A DNA stretch of 64,000 bases from Anaeramoeba flamelloides. Lineage: Eukaryota > Metamonada > Anaeramoebidae. A program made the position numbers and the translations under genes. The stretch covers positions 1,953,001 to 2,017,000 of the forward strand of contig JANTQA010000012.1 in NCBI GenBank assembly GCA_027625915.1, in the 5' to 3' direction. The notes below the pieces were generated by a model that saw nothing but the letters and a program-made list of their open reading frames with translations, searched no databases and was not told the origin of the DNA. Below are positions 50,991 through 62,027 of this stretch, piece by piece. Numbering within the stretch: position 1 is the first letter of the stretch; each line of letters begins with the position of its first letter.

Positions 50991-51484
50991 AATTTCCTCC
51001 CTTCAAAATAAAAAAAAAATCCTGATTTTTTACTTTAATACTCCAAATACCCCTTACACCATAGAAAAACATAAAGGTAAAGATCTCAAGTACAACTAAT
51101 TTAGTTTACAATTTTTGGAATCATTTTATTATAGCAACAAATTCATCAATATAAGACATAATTCTCTTCTTTATAATGTTTATTCTACTGCTTAATTCTG
51201 ACTTTCAGATCAAAATAATACAATTTCAGACAAAAAAATACGTAAAAAAATGAAAATATGAGAATTTAATTATTGTAATTAAAAAAAAAAAAAAAAAAAG
51301 AATTGTCAATATATAAAATAAAAAGAAACCACAATTAATTTGAAACCATGAAGAAAAAATATTTTTAATTAAGAAAATATTAGGATATTTTGTGATTATA
51401 TTAATTAAATAGCAAAATATTATAATAAAAATAAAAATAAATAAAAAAATTAAAAAAAGAAAAAGAAAAACCAAAACATAATTA

Positions 51485-53913
51485 TTAGAATTCAAAGGCT
51501 TCTGAACTATCCTCATCTTGGTCTTGCGAAGGTAGGATTTCCACAACATCATTATCACTGTTACCATAATGCTCCTTTAACTTTTCCAATTCGTCATATT
51601 CATTGAAATCAAGTTCATCTTCGTCTTCTTCGGAATCTTCTTCTACAAAAAGTTTCTTTTTATTATCATTTTTAATTTTTTCTTTTTTGGGTGGATTATT
51701 CTTACTTTTTTTCTGTGTTTGTTTATTTTCAATTTTATCCAATTTTTTTTTTTCTTTATTTCTTTGTTCTTTATTACTAATATCATCCAAACTTTGCGAT
51801 AACTCGTCATCATTGCCACTGCCAGCGTAATTAGATGAAAAAAGAGAATTGTCATTGATATCACTTGACGAATTGCTATCAATATCACTGCCGATATCAA
51901 TATCACTCTCGCTCTCGCCATTGCTTAAGCCATGGCCTCTATTTGGATTTTCTACTAAATCCCGATAAGAATCATCCAAATCGTTGTCTGAGCTTGATTG
52001 GAGACCAAACATTTTATTAATTTCAGGATTATCATCGACAAAATTGACTGTGGTTCCGTTTTCAAATTTGGCAAATTCCAAATCAATCAAATGCTCATAA
52101 TCATCATCACTGCTATCGTTATATTTGCCCCTATTCCTATCCGTACCCCTCTCATGATCATTATTTTTATGCTTATTCTGGGATTTGTTATTCCGCTTTG
52201 TATTTTTCGTTTTATTCTTTTTCGCATTTACATTCTTTTTAGAATTTGCCTTTGATGCCTTTTTCTTATTCTTCCCCATTATTTCCTCATATTCCGGTGC
52301 TAATTTTTTTATATTGGGACGCTTTTTTAAATATTGCTTACAAAATATATTGATCGCCCTGATAATAAAATCTCTGTCACTTTCTGTGCTAGCAACCAAA
52401 TATAAATTAATTTTTTTCAATTTATAATTATTTTTATTCCTTTTATTAATATTTTCTTTCATAATGGTTTGGAGATGGAAAAGCCGATTATCCTTGGGCG
52501 AGATATTTATTTGAAAATCAGGACTAAATTTGATATTACGACTTTTAATTTGGGGCGACTCGATCATAATATTTTTTAAAGATATTGTCAAAACACTGGG
52601 CACAAAGGGCAATTGGTAATTGGCCAGAAGATAAGTTAAAAAAACCATTTTTTTTTTTTTCAAATAGTACTGAATTGAAATGGATTTGTAGGTCATATTT
52701 TTTTGTAAATCCTTTTCCCATTTGGAAATTGAGCACAAAAATGGCGTGTACTTTTTTTCTGGTTTAATTAAAGGCGGCAAAATATTACTTTTTAGAGAAT
52801 TTATATCAATTTTTTTCACCCTCCTATTTTTCCCAATTCTTGGATCTTTCCCCCTTGAAGAATTGAAGATTAATAAAATGAAAATCAAAATTCTATTATC
52901 TTGCAACTGGGAACCTTTTAACATTATAAACGTCTTCTTTTTTTCATCAATTAAAAAGCAAAACGATCTATTTAATGAACTGATGCCAATTTGCAAATTT
53001 GTAGAATCCCATTTCTTTTTCATCACCTTTGTCCTTTTCTGATAGACAATTAAATTATCCTTGTCGATTACAATTTTACCATTTTCAAATTTCATATTAT
53101 TTTCCTTTTTGACCATTATTTCGCAAGTATAGTTACCAATAATTATATGCTTAATGGCATCAATCCAGGCAGATCGGAAATTATTTTTGATTTCAATCAA
53201 ATCTTTATAAAATTTAATTCTTTTTGGGATTTGCAATTTTTTCCATTGATTAAATGTATTTAAGATAAAAAATTTCTCAAAAAGGGTTCCGTCACGTTTC
53301 CTCTTAGAATATCGATTGACAAGTGTTTTTAAACTTTGCCTTTTATAATATTTATCATCGGTCGGCTTTAAAAATTGTATTCCCTTTTTTCTTAGATTTT
53401 CATAAGTGAAAAATAATTTTTTTTCTTTTTTATTCAGAGCTTTGCTTTTTTGATTACTTTGCTGGCTTTTTTGATTGCCTTGCTGGCCTTTTTGTTTTTT
53501 TTGACTTTTTTTTTTTTCATTTTGATGGTTTTTTTTGGTTTGTGGTCCAATATTAATGATTTTTGGTGTGGCCGTTTCTGCTTTCCTTAGATTTTGCTTT
53601 GAATTTTTTCCTGATTTATTTGTTTCATGGTTTTTTTTTTTGACATTCTTCAAATAACTTGTCTTTATTTCAGTTGATTTATTTGATCTTTTTGATCGAT
53701 TTGTTTTGTTTGATTGTGCCGCTTTCCGTGATTTATTTGCATTATATGAATCATGTGATTTGTTGGATCTATGTGTTTTTTTTGGCTTCTTGGGGAGTTG
53801 GCGAATTTGTTTCTTTCGTTTTTTATCTGATATCTTTTGTTTATTATTGTTATATTGTTTCCTACTAGATTTCGATTTCACATTTGGATTTGTTTTTTTT
53901 TTTTTTTTTTTTT

Positions 53914-53966
<53 letters not shown>

Positions 53967-55229
53967 CTTTTTCTTGTTGTTTTCATAATCTAAATTATTC
54001 GTTCCATTATATTCATAAAATTCATCACTTAGCTCAGAATCTAAATTTTCAGTGCCTTTAGTTGTTTCTTTATTTTCCTGGTCTTTATTCGCCTTGTTTT
54101 CTTTTTCTTTATTAGGATCTTTTTCCGATTCATTGTCTGAATCGGATGAAAAACTAGTCGATTTATTAGGTTCTGAAACTGAATCTTCAGAAGAATCAGA
54201 TGTGTCAGTGTGGGACGTTTCTATATTCGTACTTTGACCGTCTGCAATCAATTCTTTAGGATCACTTTTCATTTGTGAACGAATTGTAATATTTTTGGAA
54301 AGCGAAGAATCAATATTATTATCTTTATTATTTTTATTATGTAATTGATTGGAATCTTCCTCTTCGCTGGAACTACTATCAAGAAGATCTAATTCGTTTA
54401 ATTCTGCTGACTGGTTAATTTCCTTCTTTGAATCTTTTTGCTTATTGGCTTGTATTTTTTGTTCTGCGTTTTTTTCTTTTTCAATTTTTTTTTTTAAATA
54501 TAATTGGCTACTATCGCTGTTATAGCCACTACTTAAATTTTCACTAATATTTAACGAAAAAATACTACTTTCATCGCTGCTATTTTTGATTTCTTTTTTT
54601 AATTTTTCTTTTTCACTTTCTGAGTCTTGTTCTGGTTCTGGTTCTGGCTCTTGTTCTTGTTCTTGTTCGGGTTCTTGTTCGGGTTCTGAAATTGAGTCAC
54701 TAAATAATTTTTCATTTGTATCCTTTTTTGTTTCTGTTTCAGTTTCAGTTTCTTTTTTGTCTTCTATTTCTTTTTCTGTTTCTGTTTCTTTTTCTTTTTC
54801 TTTTTCATCTTTTTTTTCTTTTTGTTTTTCATTTTCTTCTTCTTCTTTCTCAGACGACTCTTTTTCGGATTTAAAATCCTCATTAGAATTTAACCCTTCA
54901 AAATTGTCATATCCTTTTTCAGAATTTTTTTCAAATTCGCCTTTTGAATCAGAGCTTGAAGAATCATTAAAACTATCTTTGTCATTTTCATCTTCTTCTT
55001 TTTCAGATGACTCTTTTTCAGATTTAAAACCATCATCAAAATCTAACCCATCAAAACTGTCATATCCTTTGTCAATATTTTTTTCTTTGTTATCATCCTT
55101 ATTATCATTTCCACTTTCTCCTTCACTCCCACTTTCAAAGCTATCTTTAAAGCTTCCAAAGCTATCATCATTATCCGAACTGTCTTCTTTTTTTTCATTA
55201 TCTTTGTTCGTTGTTGTTTTTTCAGACAT
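51485..55229 (-). CDS. Very large acidic, Ser/Lys-rich low-complexity protein; two frames joined at a poly-A run
   Basis: From the ATG at 55229 the first 440 codons give an acidic protein with two copies of GYDxFxGL...FKSEKESSEKEE (residues about 55-135), Glu/Thr and Glu/Pro tracts, then LDYENNKKKK. Poly-lysine follows, encoded by A runs at about 53888-53965. There the frame ends in a stop, while a second frame continues for about 800 codons with the same lysine run. A length error or slippage in the A run probably separates one gene of roughly 1270 residues. The second part has a basic region, then a folded-looking segment (KFYKDLIEIKNNFRSAWIDA, KFENGKIVIDKDNLIVYQK, FCFLIDEKKKTFIMLKGS; later INLYLVASTESDRDFIIRAI) suggestive of one or two PH-like domains. 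It ends in an acidic tail. Function unknown. Confidence 0.7.
53888..53966. repeat. Homopolymer T run (poly-lysine coding on minus strand)
   Basis: About 80 bases are almost pure T, broken only by two C positions. On the minus strand they encode around 25 lysines. Such a run is unstable in replication and error-prone in sequencing, and it coincides with the frame change in the surrounding gene. Confidence 0.85.
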
Positions 55230-55298
55230 TTCTAAAAGTGATCAAAGGAATTGGCTTTTTCAGTTGGCTTTTTCAAAAAAAGAATAAAAAAAAAAAAA

Positions 55299-55478
55299 AT
55301 GATTGCAATTTCACGAAACCTGACAAGAAATTTCAAAACTTTTACAACTCTTTTCCTCTTAATAAGATCAGGAAAATGTTTGAAAGCTTTGAAAAATGCT
55401 GAAACACTTTTAGAAAGTATGAAAAGACTTCAAGTTATAGAAAAGTCTAGACATTTTTCCAACAAATATTTTAATTAA
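55299..55478 (+). CDS. Small hypothetical protein, 59 residues
   Basis: An ATG at 55299 opens 59 codons: MIAISRNLTRNFKTFTTLFL, then LIRSGKCLKALKNAETLLES and MKRLQVIEKSRHFSNKYFN. Residue balance (Leu, Ala, Glu, Ser, Arg rather than only Phe/Lys/Ile) is unusually protein-like for this window. The Arg/Ser/Thr-rich, acid-free start resembles an organelle-targeting presequence. It starts 70 bp from, and divergent to, the large acidic gene, so the two could share a promoter. Alternatively it is the first exon of something longer or 5' leader sequence. No family recognised. Confidence 0.35.
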   Translation: MIAISRNLTRNFKTFTTLFLLIRSGKCLKALKNAETLLESMKRLQVIEKSRHFSNKYFN

Positions 55479-56016
55479 CTTATTGAGGAAGGAGAATTTT
55501 CTTTTGAGTTGGGACTTTAAATCTCAAAGCTGTTGCCACTTTTTTGTTCCAAGGTTGTTTATTTTTTGAAAAAAAAAGAAATATGTTACTCAATCACTTC
55601 CTTTTGGTGCTTTTTGTTTCCTTAGATTTCGTAAAGATTTTTTTCTCAATTGCTACTTTGGTTTATGGTTTGTCCAATCTTAATGCTAAAAATTAGGTGT
55701 TTGGTTCTCCACTACTTTTATTTATCTCAGAGATCCTTTTCAAGTTAATAAATTTTGTTAACTCTTGCCATTTTTGAAATTCTTTGGTTTTACTTTCAAA
55801 AGAAAATTTAAATCCAGACAAATTTCAATAAGTGTCAAAAATGACTTTGTTTCTAAAATAAAAACCAACAGAAAATGTTTTTCAAATTAAGGTACAAGTA
55901 AACCAAAAAAAATCTTACAGTAAATTTAATAGTAAAAGTTAATTCAAAAAAATTAAAATAAAGAGAGAATTAAAAAAAAAAAGTAAAAATCTGAGTACTC
56001 AAGACCTGATTTACTT

Positions 56017-56186
56017 TCAAAGGACTAGTCTCTATTATTTTTTTATTTGTCCAATTTTTAAATAAGGATTCCTTATCTAGAAATAGGTTTGATATTATTA
56101 ATAAACAGGGGTTTTACAAATCAAAGTAATTGTCTTAACCTCTATTAAATTTAAGTAAAAAAAATTAATAGAGATTAGTCCGTTAA
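56017..56186. mobile_element. TTAA-flanked MITE, copy 2
   Basis: GGACTAGTCTCTATTATTTT on the left and AATAGAGATTAGTCCGTTAA on the right match copy 1 at 2.4 kb, as does the interior order. The left TTAA has decayed to TCAA. Its right TTAA is shared with the adjacent long foldback element. Confidence 0.65.
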
Positions 56187-56745
56187 GGTTTAAAATCCCT
56201 AAAATTGGAAAGAAGATTATCTTGTGTACATGTGTATTAATTTGTTAATTTGGTTCTTAGCTGATCAATCTTGTAACTTGGTATGAGTTTTATTAGTGGT
56301 TCAAAATGACATTTTTTGACAATTTATTTTTTTTTTTTCCCAAATCCGAATTGAAGAGTCTAGGATCAATAGATTGATAGGTGTTTAAGAATAAATTTAA
56401 ATTTTGGGGTTGTAAAGAAAATTTAAAAATATTTTTTGTCAATTAACTTTTTGAAAAAAAAATTGTTTTTTAAAAGCACCGAATAAAACCAAACCTAATA
56501 AAAAATTTCAATCAACAACACTCAGAACTCATTTTATTATAACTTAAGTTTCATCCAATTAATCTTACACTCTTCAATTCGGATTAGTGAAAAAAAAAAA
56601 ATAAATTGTCAAAAAATGTCATTTTGAACCACTAATAAAACTCATACCAAGTTACAAGATTGATCAGCTAAGAACCAAATTAACAAATTAATACACATGT
56701 ACACAAGATAATCTTCTTTCCAATTTTAGGGATATTAAACCTTAA
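56183..56745. mobile_element. TTAA-bounded foldback element with near-identical 177-bp arms
   Basis: The left arm is 56183-56359 and the right arm 56569-56745, separated by 209 bp. Both outer ends are TTAAGGTTTAA; landmarks such as GAAGATTATCTTGTGTACAT, GCTGATCAATCTTGTAAC and CATTTTTTGACAATTTATT are perfectly mirrored. Only a handful of differences are visible, mostly in the T/A run. The high arm identity means recent insertion or ongoing gene conversion. TTAA ends point to piggyBac-type transposition. No coding capacity. Confidence 0.8.
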
Positions 56746-56754
56746 AGATATTTT

Positions 56755-57810
56755 CAGAAATGAATTATTTTTTTTAAAAGTTTAAATTTTTTCATTTTTT
56801 CAAAATTTCAAAATTCCAACATATTTTCAATTTATTTGTAAAAATTTATATTCTTAAAAGAAGAGAGAAGTCTTATTATTTATAAAAGAAGCTTACTAAA
56901 ATTTGCTTTAAAAATCAAACCATTATGTTTTCAAATATCACTAAGTAGAAAAATATTAAATTATTTAAAAAAAAAAACAATAATTCTTTTAAACTTGTAA
57001 AAAATAATTCTCTTTATTCATTTTCAAGTTAGAATCATTTTTTTCTTTTTATTTAATATAAAAATATATGAAAAAAAAGCCAAACAAAGAAATTAAAAAT
57101 ACTCCCAAAATACTTTTTTAAACTACTTTTAAATTCAAATTTAAAATTAAGATATTTCTTTGAATTATATTCTTTTACAAATAGATATTAATAACCCAAT
57201 CTTAATTATTATAGTTGATCAGTAATAAAACAAAAATTAAAAAAATATCTTTTACTATTCTTTATAATATTTTTTCAGATTCTGAAAAAAATAATTATTA
57301 TTTCAATTACAAATTCTAAAAAAAAAAAAAAAATTGAAATATTATCAAATAACCGATTTTAATACTAATAGTTCGTTATTTATACTCTAAATATTTGAAA
57401 AAAAAATATGACGATAACACTTACTATTTCAAGAAATTTAGAAAATATTTAAATAAAAAATAAATTAGATGGTCAATTTTTTAAAATCTTCAAGGATTCC
57501 AATTTTGATTTATTTGTTTTTTTTTACAGTCAGTTCAATTTTTAAGACACAAACTTTCAAGGAAATTTAAGGTATACAAAAAAATCTCAAATTAAAGCTC
57601 AAAATTCAAATCCTAGTAAAATAATTCGTGTAAAAAAATTCCAAAAAAATGTGCCTTAATTTGAGATAATTTTGTATGCATTAAATTTCCTTGAAAGTTT
57701 GTGTCTTAAAAAGGGAACTAACTTTGTTTTTGAATTAAGATTAAATTATTAATGTTAAATGTGCATATAAAATATCAAAAAAATACTAAATTTCAGGTAT
57801 AATAAAAGAT
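56755..57810. repeat. Diverged direct duplication, copy 1
   Basis: Landmarks in order are CAAAATTTCAAAATTCCAAC, AATACTCCCAAAATAC, AATAACCCAATCTTAAT, AATAACCGATTTTAATAC, TTTCAAGAAATTTAG and GGTCAATTTTTTAAAATCTT. All recur in order at 58492-59360. This copy carries the TA-flanked MITE (57525-57726) that the other lacks. Confidence 0.6.
57525..57726. mobile_element. TA-flanked foldback MITE, copy 4 (diverged)
   Basis: It begins TACAGTCAGTTCAATTTTTA and ends AAAAGGGAACTAACTTTG, a decayed form of the family ends. The mirrored core (AAATCTCAAATTAAAG, CTTAATTTGAGATAA) remains. It is inserted near the end of the duplicated unit at 56.8-57.8 kb. Confidence 0.75.
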
Positions 57811-58245
57811 AAAACTGATTTGTAAATTATTATTTTACTAAATCGAATCAAAAAGGAATATATCTTTGGATTAAAAAAAATTATTAGCAAAAAGAAAAAT
57901 CTTTTAAAAAGGTTTATTCATTTCACGATAGTTGATAGCCGAAGTTTTATTATCAATTTTAATTGAATATCCGTGAAAATTAAATACTATATTACCTTTT
58001 GAATCAAAACAGTATATAAGATTTACTTAGCTTCTCACATGGAAACATATTTTTACATTTATATTAAAAACTGAGCGAATAATAAAAATTATAATTATTA
58101 CTATAGTCCTAGGATTTTTTAACATACACTATGATATTATATACACATGATAGTTGAAATAGGACACATGAAAATCTCACAACATATAAAAAAGGATTGA
58201 CTATAAAAAACACACACTTTTTATTGTTGTTAACTGAAACTACAA

Positions 58246-58247
58246 TC

Positions 58248-58281
<34 letters not shown>
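58246..58281. repeat. (AT)n microsatellite
   Basis: About 17 AT dinucleotides in a row. It lies between the two copies of the diverged duplication; the Tyr/Ile frame across it is not a gene. Confidence 0.9.
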
Positions 58282-58285
<4 letters not shown>

Positions 58286-58491
58286 GTCCATTTTTACCTT
58301 ATTAGAAGAATTAAAATTTATTTTTTAAAGTAAAAAGTCTGTTATCATTAAGGAAATAGTAAAACAAACAAAACAAAAAAAAAAATATTAACCTAAATTG
58401 AAAATCAAATTGTAAAAAAATTCACCAAAACTTGGAATTGAAAAATCTAATAAAAAACAGTTTGCTAGTATACCTGATTTGCCTTTAAAGC

Positions 58492-59360
58492 TATTTTCAA
58501 AAATAAATTATTTTTAAAAAAAAGTTTAAATCAATTTTTTCATTTTTTGAAAATTTCAAAATTCCACATATTTTCAAATAAATTATTTCAAAATAAATAT
58601 TTTTTTTTTGAATAAAAAAGGTATCTTATTATCTTAACAGGAAGTGAACAAAAATACTTTTAAAAATTAAATAACTAACTTTTCCCTTTTAGAAAGAGTA
58701 CAGTATAAAAAAATCTACTTAATTTCAACAAGATACAAATAATTATCTAAAACTTGGAAAAATATAATTTTTCATTCAAAGAACAGTTCAAGTCAATTTT
58801 TTCTTATTATTGAAAAAAAAAATCTGAGAGAAAAAAAAACCAAAAAATCTGAAAAAAAATACTCCCAAAATTCATTTTTAAACGAAAGGAAAATTTAACT
58901 TTCACTGTAAGAAAGTCTTTTTATGTTTATAATTTTTCAACAATAATTAATAACCCAACCTTAATAATTCAAATGAGTTTGTAATATCACAACGATTAAA
59001 TTTATCGAGTTGTTTGAATCTTTATTTCTAAATTTATGTATTATTTTCAAACAAATAAAACAAGAATCTAAATTAATAATTTTAATAAAAGAAAATTAAT
59101 AGATATAATCAAATAACTGATTTTAATACAAATTGTTCCTTGCGTATCCTCTGAATATTTGAAAAAGAACATTGCCTAATCTTTTAAATTTCAAGAAATT
59201 TAATAAATATTTGTGAATTAAATAGAAGATCAATTTTTTCCAGATCTTCAATTAATTCATTTTTTGATTAATTTTATTTGTATTTTTTAAAATAAAAAGA
59301 ATTATTCAAGTGTTATTTGTTTATATAAAATATCAGAAATTACTAAAAGTGAGGATTTCT
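58492..59360. repeat. Diverged direct duplication, copy 2
   Basis: Same landmark order as 56755-57810 without the MITE. Divergence is substantial, with many substitutions and small indels, so the duplication is old, or both are copies of an unrecognised transposable element. Confidence 0.55.
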
Positions 59361-59777
59361 ACAAAGAAAAATGTTAAATTTTTCTTTTTCTAATTTGATC
59401 CTCATATCCAAACAAAAAAAGCATCAGTCTTTTGGTTAAAAATTAAATTGGTTCAAATAACCCTCTAAAAATTGGAAACTAATTTCTCTAAAGTTGATAA
59501 ACAAAGTTGGTTTTTGAAATTAATTGTAAACTTGTGAAAAAAAGTACTCACTTACCTTTGAAAAAAAAAATAAATAGTATAACTCATTTCTACAACTTTT
59601 TTAGATAAAGTCGTATAGAATTTAGGTAAATTAACAGACAATTTCTGTGAAATGTTACTGAATTTCCAAAAGTTTTTAACCAAAATTTAAATTGCTTCGT
59701 TTCACTTCGTCTGTTGTGATCACTTTTGAACACAATTTGTTTGAATCCTTTTTTCAAAATAAAAAATTTTTAGAATT

Positions 59778-60019
59778 TTATTTTTGAGGTTCAAAACAAA
59801 CAGGTTGGTTGTTCAAAACCCAGAGTTGTGTTTTTTTTGTTGTTCTTTTTCCTTTACTTTTAAAAAAAATACTTGTTTTTTGTTTACGTTTTGCAATCCA
59901 ACTCTCAAAACTTTCAAGAAAAATTTGATTATCTTTCGTTATTTTGATAAGTTTTCCAAACTCGTACTTTTTTTTAGTTGAACCACGCGGTCTTCTCTTT
60001 GTTCTTGCAACAAAAAAAA
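59778..60019 (-). CDS. Probable terminal exon of an unidentified basic protein
   Basis: The minus strand is open from a T13-AG acceptor at 60020-60021 to a TAA at 59778-59780. It reads VARTKRRPRGSTKKKYEFGK, LIKITKDNQIFLESFESWIA, KRKQKTSIFFKSKGKRTTKK and TQLWVLNNQPVCFEPQK. There is no ATG, so upstream exons are required. Candidate open stretches lie at 60066-60269, but I could not find a join with matching phase. The Lys/Arg-rich composition suggests a nucleic-acid-binding protein; no family was recognised. The overlapping plus-strand frame is Phe/Cys-rich and looks like its shadow. Confidence 0.45.
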
Positions 60020-60686
60020 CTAAAAAAAAAAAAATTTTGAGATCAAAGAAAAAATAACAAAAAAATTACAAATAAATTTCCTTTTGTCGAAAGAATAGAA
60101 CAATAGTTTGATTTAAAAACAAGAGGAAATGATTGTTATTCATTATTTTTTTTAGTTTCGATTCAATAAGCCAAATCTTAAAGGAATTTTTTACTTTGCT
60201 TCTTGATCGAAAATAATATTCTAATTTTGTAAAAAATTTTTGGTACAAGTAGTTTCGAATCAGGATCAAACTATAATAACTCTCTTTTATTACAAAAGAA
60301 GATTTTGAAATGATAGTTCGTTATTGAAATAAATCCAAAGTGACTGTTTTTCGAAACTATTTTAAAACAAGATTTTTTATTTTATTTTTCAATTTCTTTT
60401 TGTTTTTCTTGAAAATTAAAAAAAAACAAAAGAAACATAATTATTTAATTTTTTTTTTTATTTCTTGTACTTTTTTTGAGTGAGAATTTGAAGGAATTTT
60501 CACAAAACATTACTTGTGTTTGACATTTCAAGAATCAAATTTAAATAAAATAAAAAAATTTATAATCATTTTTTGATAAACTAACTTTTAAATAATTTTC
60601 TTGTTATCTCCTTTTTTCATTATTTTTTTTTTTTTATTTTTTTTTTTTTATAGTAAAAGTCGAACATCCATACACAGGAACAACAA

Positions 60687-62027
60687 ATGAATTTCTCTGA
60701 CACAAAATTAATTGTTGAAGAACCATTTGATTCTGAGGAAGAGGAAATTGTTACTGAAGAAAATATTGAAACTGTTCTTGACGATATTTATTCGAATAAT
60801 AGCCAAGAGCTTTTTAATGGGCTGCACTTGCTCAGGGTGTACCTATCTAAGGAAGAGATGATGGATCAAGAACGAATCTTTACAGAATCTGTTCTTAAGA
60901 GGTTAGTTGAATTGCTGTCGAGCCAATTAAAGGCTGTTCAGTTCGAAAGTGTCTGGGTTCTCACTAATTTGGCCGCAGACAACTCCAATGATTTGAGTGT
61001 CCTAATTGATCAAGGAGTCTGTGATCCATTAATTAAGTTGCTCGACTGCAAAGACCATTATCTCGTCCAGCAGTCAATGTGGGCCTTAACAAATTTGGCG
61101 CTGGACTCGAACCAGATCCGTGGGTGTCTCTTTAAGGGCAAAATTGTCGAGCCACTTCTTGATCTTTGGTCGAGGGTACAGAAACAACCAAAATTTCTCA
61201 TTGAGGATTTGATCAAGCTAAGCTTTGCATTGTCAATCGAAACCAGCAATTCACATTGGAACCTGATGAAGGATTTATTAGATCCAATTTGCGAATTCTT
61301 CCAGAGCTTTGATCTCAGTAATAAAATGGACAAGTACATTTTGGAATTCCTTCTTCAAATGGCAAAATGCAATAGCACAACCATTGAAAAAATCATTTCT
61401 TATAAGCTCTGCAAAAAGCTGGTTCATTGTCTGCAATCTGAAAAAATGAAGAAAATGAAAACTTCCATCCAAATATTTAGTCGTATCTCAACACACCAAT
61501 CTGACTACAAACAAGAAATAATAGACTCTGGATTATTAAAGATATTGGATATTCTTTCGAACCATCCTATTCGGATGATCCAAAAAGAAATTATCTGGAT
61601 CATTACAAATTTAGCTCAAGGGACTGACTTTCAAATACAAAAACTATTCGATTATAAGATTTTCGAATCTTTGATGCAATCCCTGTTGAATCAAAACAAA
61701 ATAATTTCTTCTCAGATCTTATATGTATTCCTCCAAATACTGGAAAAAGATAATGATCTTTTTTCTTACCAATTGTTTCAATTGGGACTGATACCACAAT
61801 TTACAAAATTTATAAAGAGTTGCAAGGCTCAGGTGTTGATTGTTTTGGCATTGAAGGGGATCGAACTTCTCTTTATATCCTCGGATACCTGGTTTCTACC
61901 CAATCAAACAAACCATGTGAAAAGGCAATTCCGAGAATCTGGGGGCACGGTCATTTTGGATTCCTTATTGAATAGTTTAAATAGTAATTTCTTGAATCAA
62001 ATATCAAATTTAAAACAATATTTATAA
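60687..62027 (+). CDS. Importin-alpha-like armadillo-repeat protein lacking an IBB domain
   Basis: From the ATG at 60687, 446 codons encode an ARM-repeat solenoid. The first repeats keep the importin-alpha W-x3-N ladder that grips nuclear localisation signals: FESVWVLTNLAADNS (W90, N94) and MWALTNLALDS (W132, N136). A late repeat reads KEIIWIITNLAQG. Intermediate repeats lack the Trp/Asn pair. The N-terminus is acidic (EEPFDSEEEEIVTEENIE) and has no Arg/Lys-rich importin-beta-binding domain; the family is usually about 520-530 residues with a 60-residue IBB. A T-rich acceptor ending TATAG at 60651 lies 35 bp upstream and the frame is open back to it, so an IBB could be on an unseen exon. Otherwise this is a divergent paralogue. 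Role in nuclear protein import is inferred from the fold. Confidence 0.85.
   Translation: MNFSDTKLIVEEPFDSEEEEIVTEENIETVLDDIYSNNSQELFNGLHLLRVYLSKEEMMDQERIFTESVLKRLVELLSSQLKAVQFESVWVLTNLAADNSNDLSVLIDQGVCDPLIKLLDCKDHYLVQQSMWALTNLALDSNQIRGCLFKGKIVEPLLDLWSRVQKQPKFLIEDLIKLSFALSIETSNSHWNLMKDLLDPICEFFQSFDLSNKMDKYILEFLLQMAKCNSTTIEKIISYKLCKKLVHCLQSEKMKKMKTSIQIFSRISTHQSDYKQEIIDSGLLKILDILSNHPIRMIQKEIIWIITNLAQGTDFQIQKLFDYKIFESLMQSLLNQNKIISSQILYVFLQILEKDNDLFSYQLFQLGLIPQFTKFIKSCKAQVLIVLALKGIELLFISSDTWFLPNQTNHVKRQFRESGGTVILDSLLNSLNSNFLNQISNLKQYL

Noticed and set aside
54586-55287. 233-codon Ser/Phe-rich plus-strand frame
   Set aside because: Antisense shadow of the acidic Glu/Ser protein on the minus strand.
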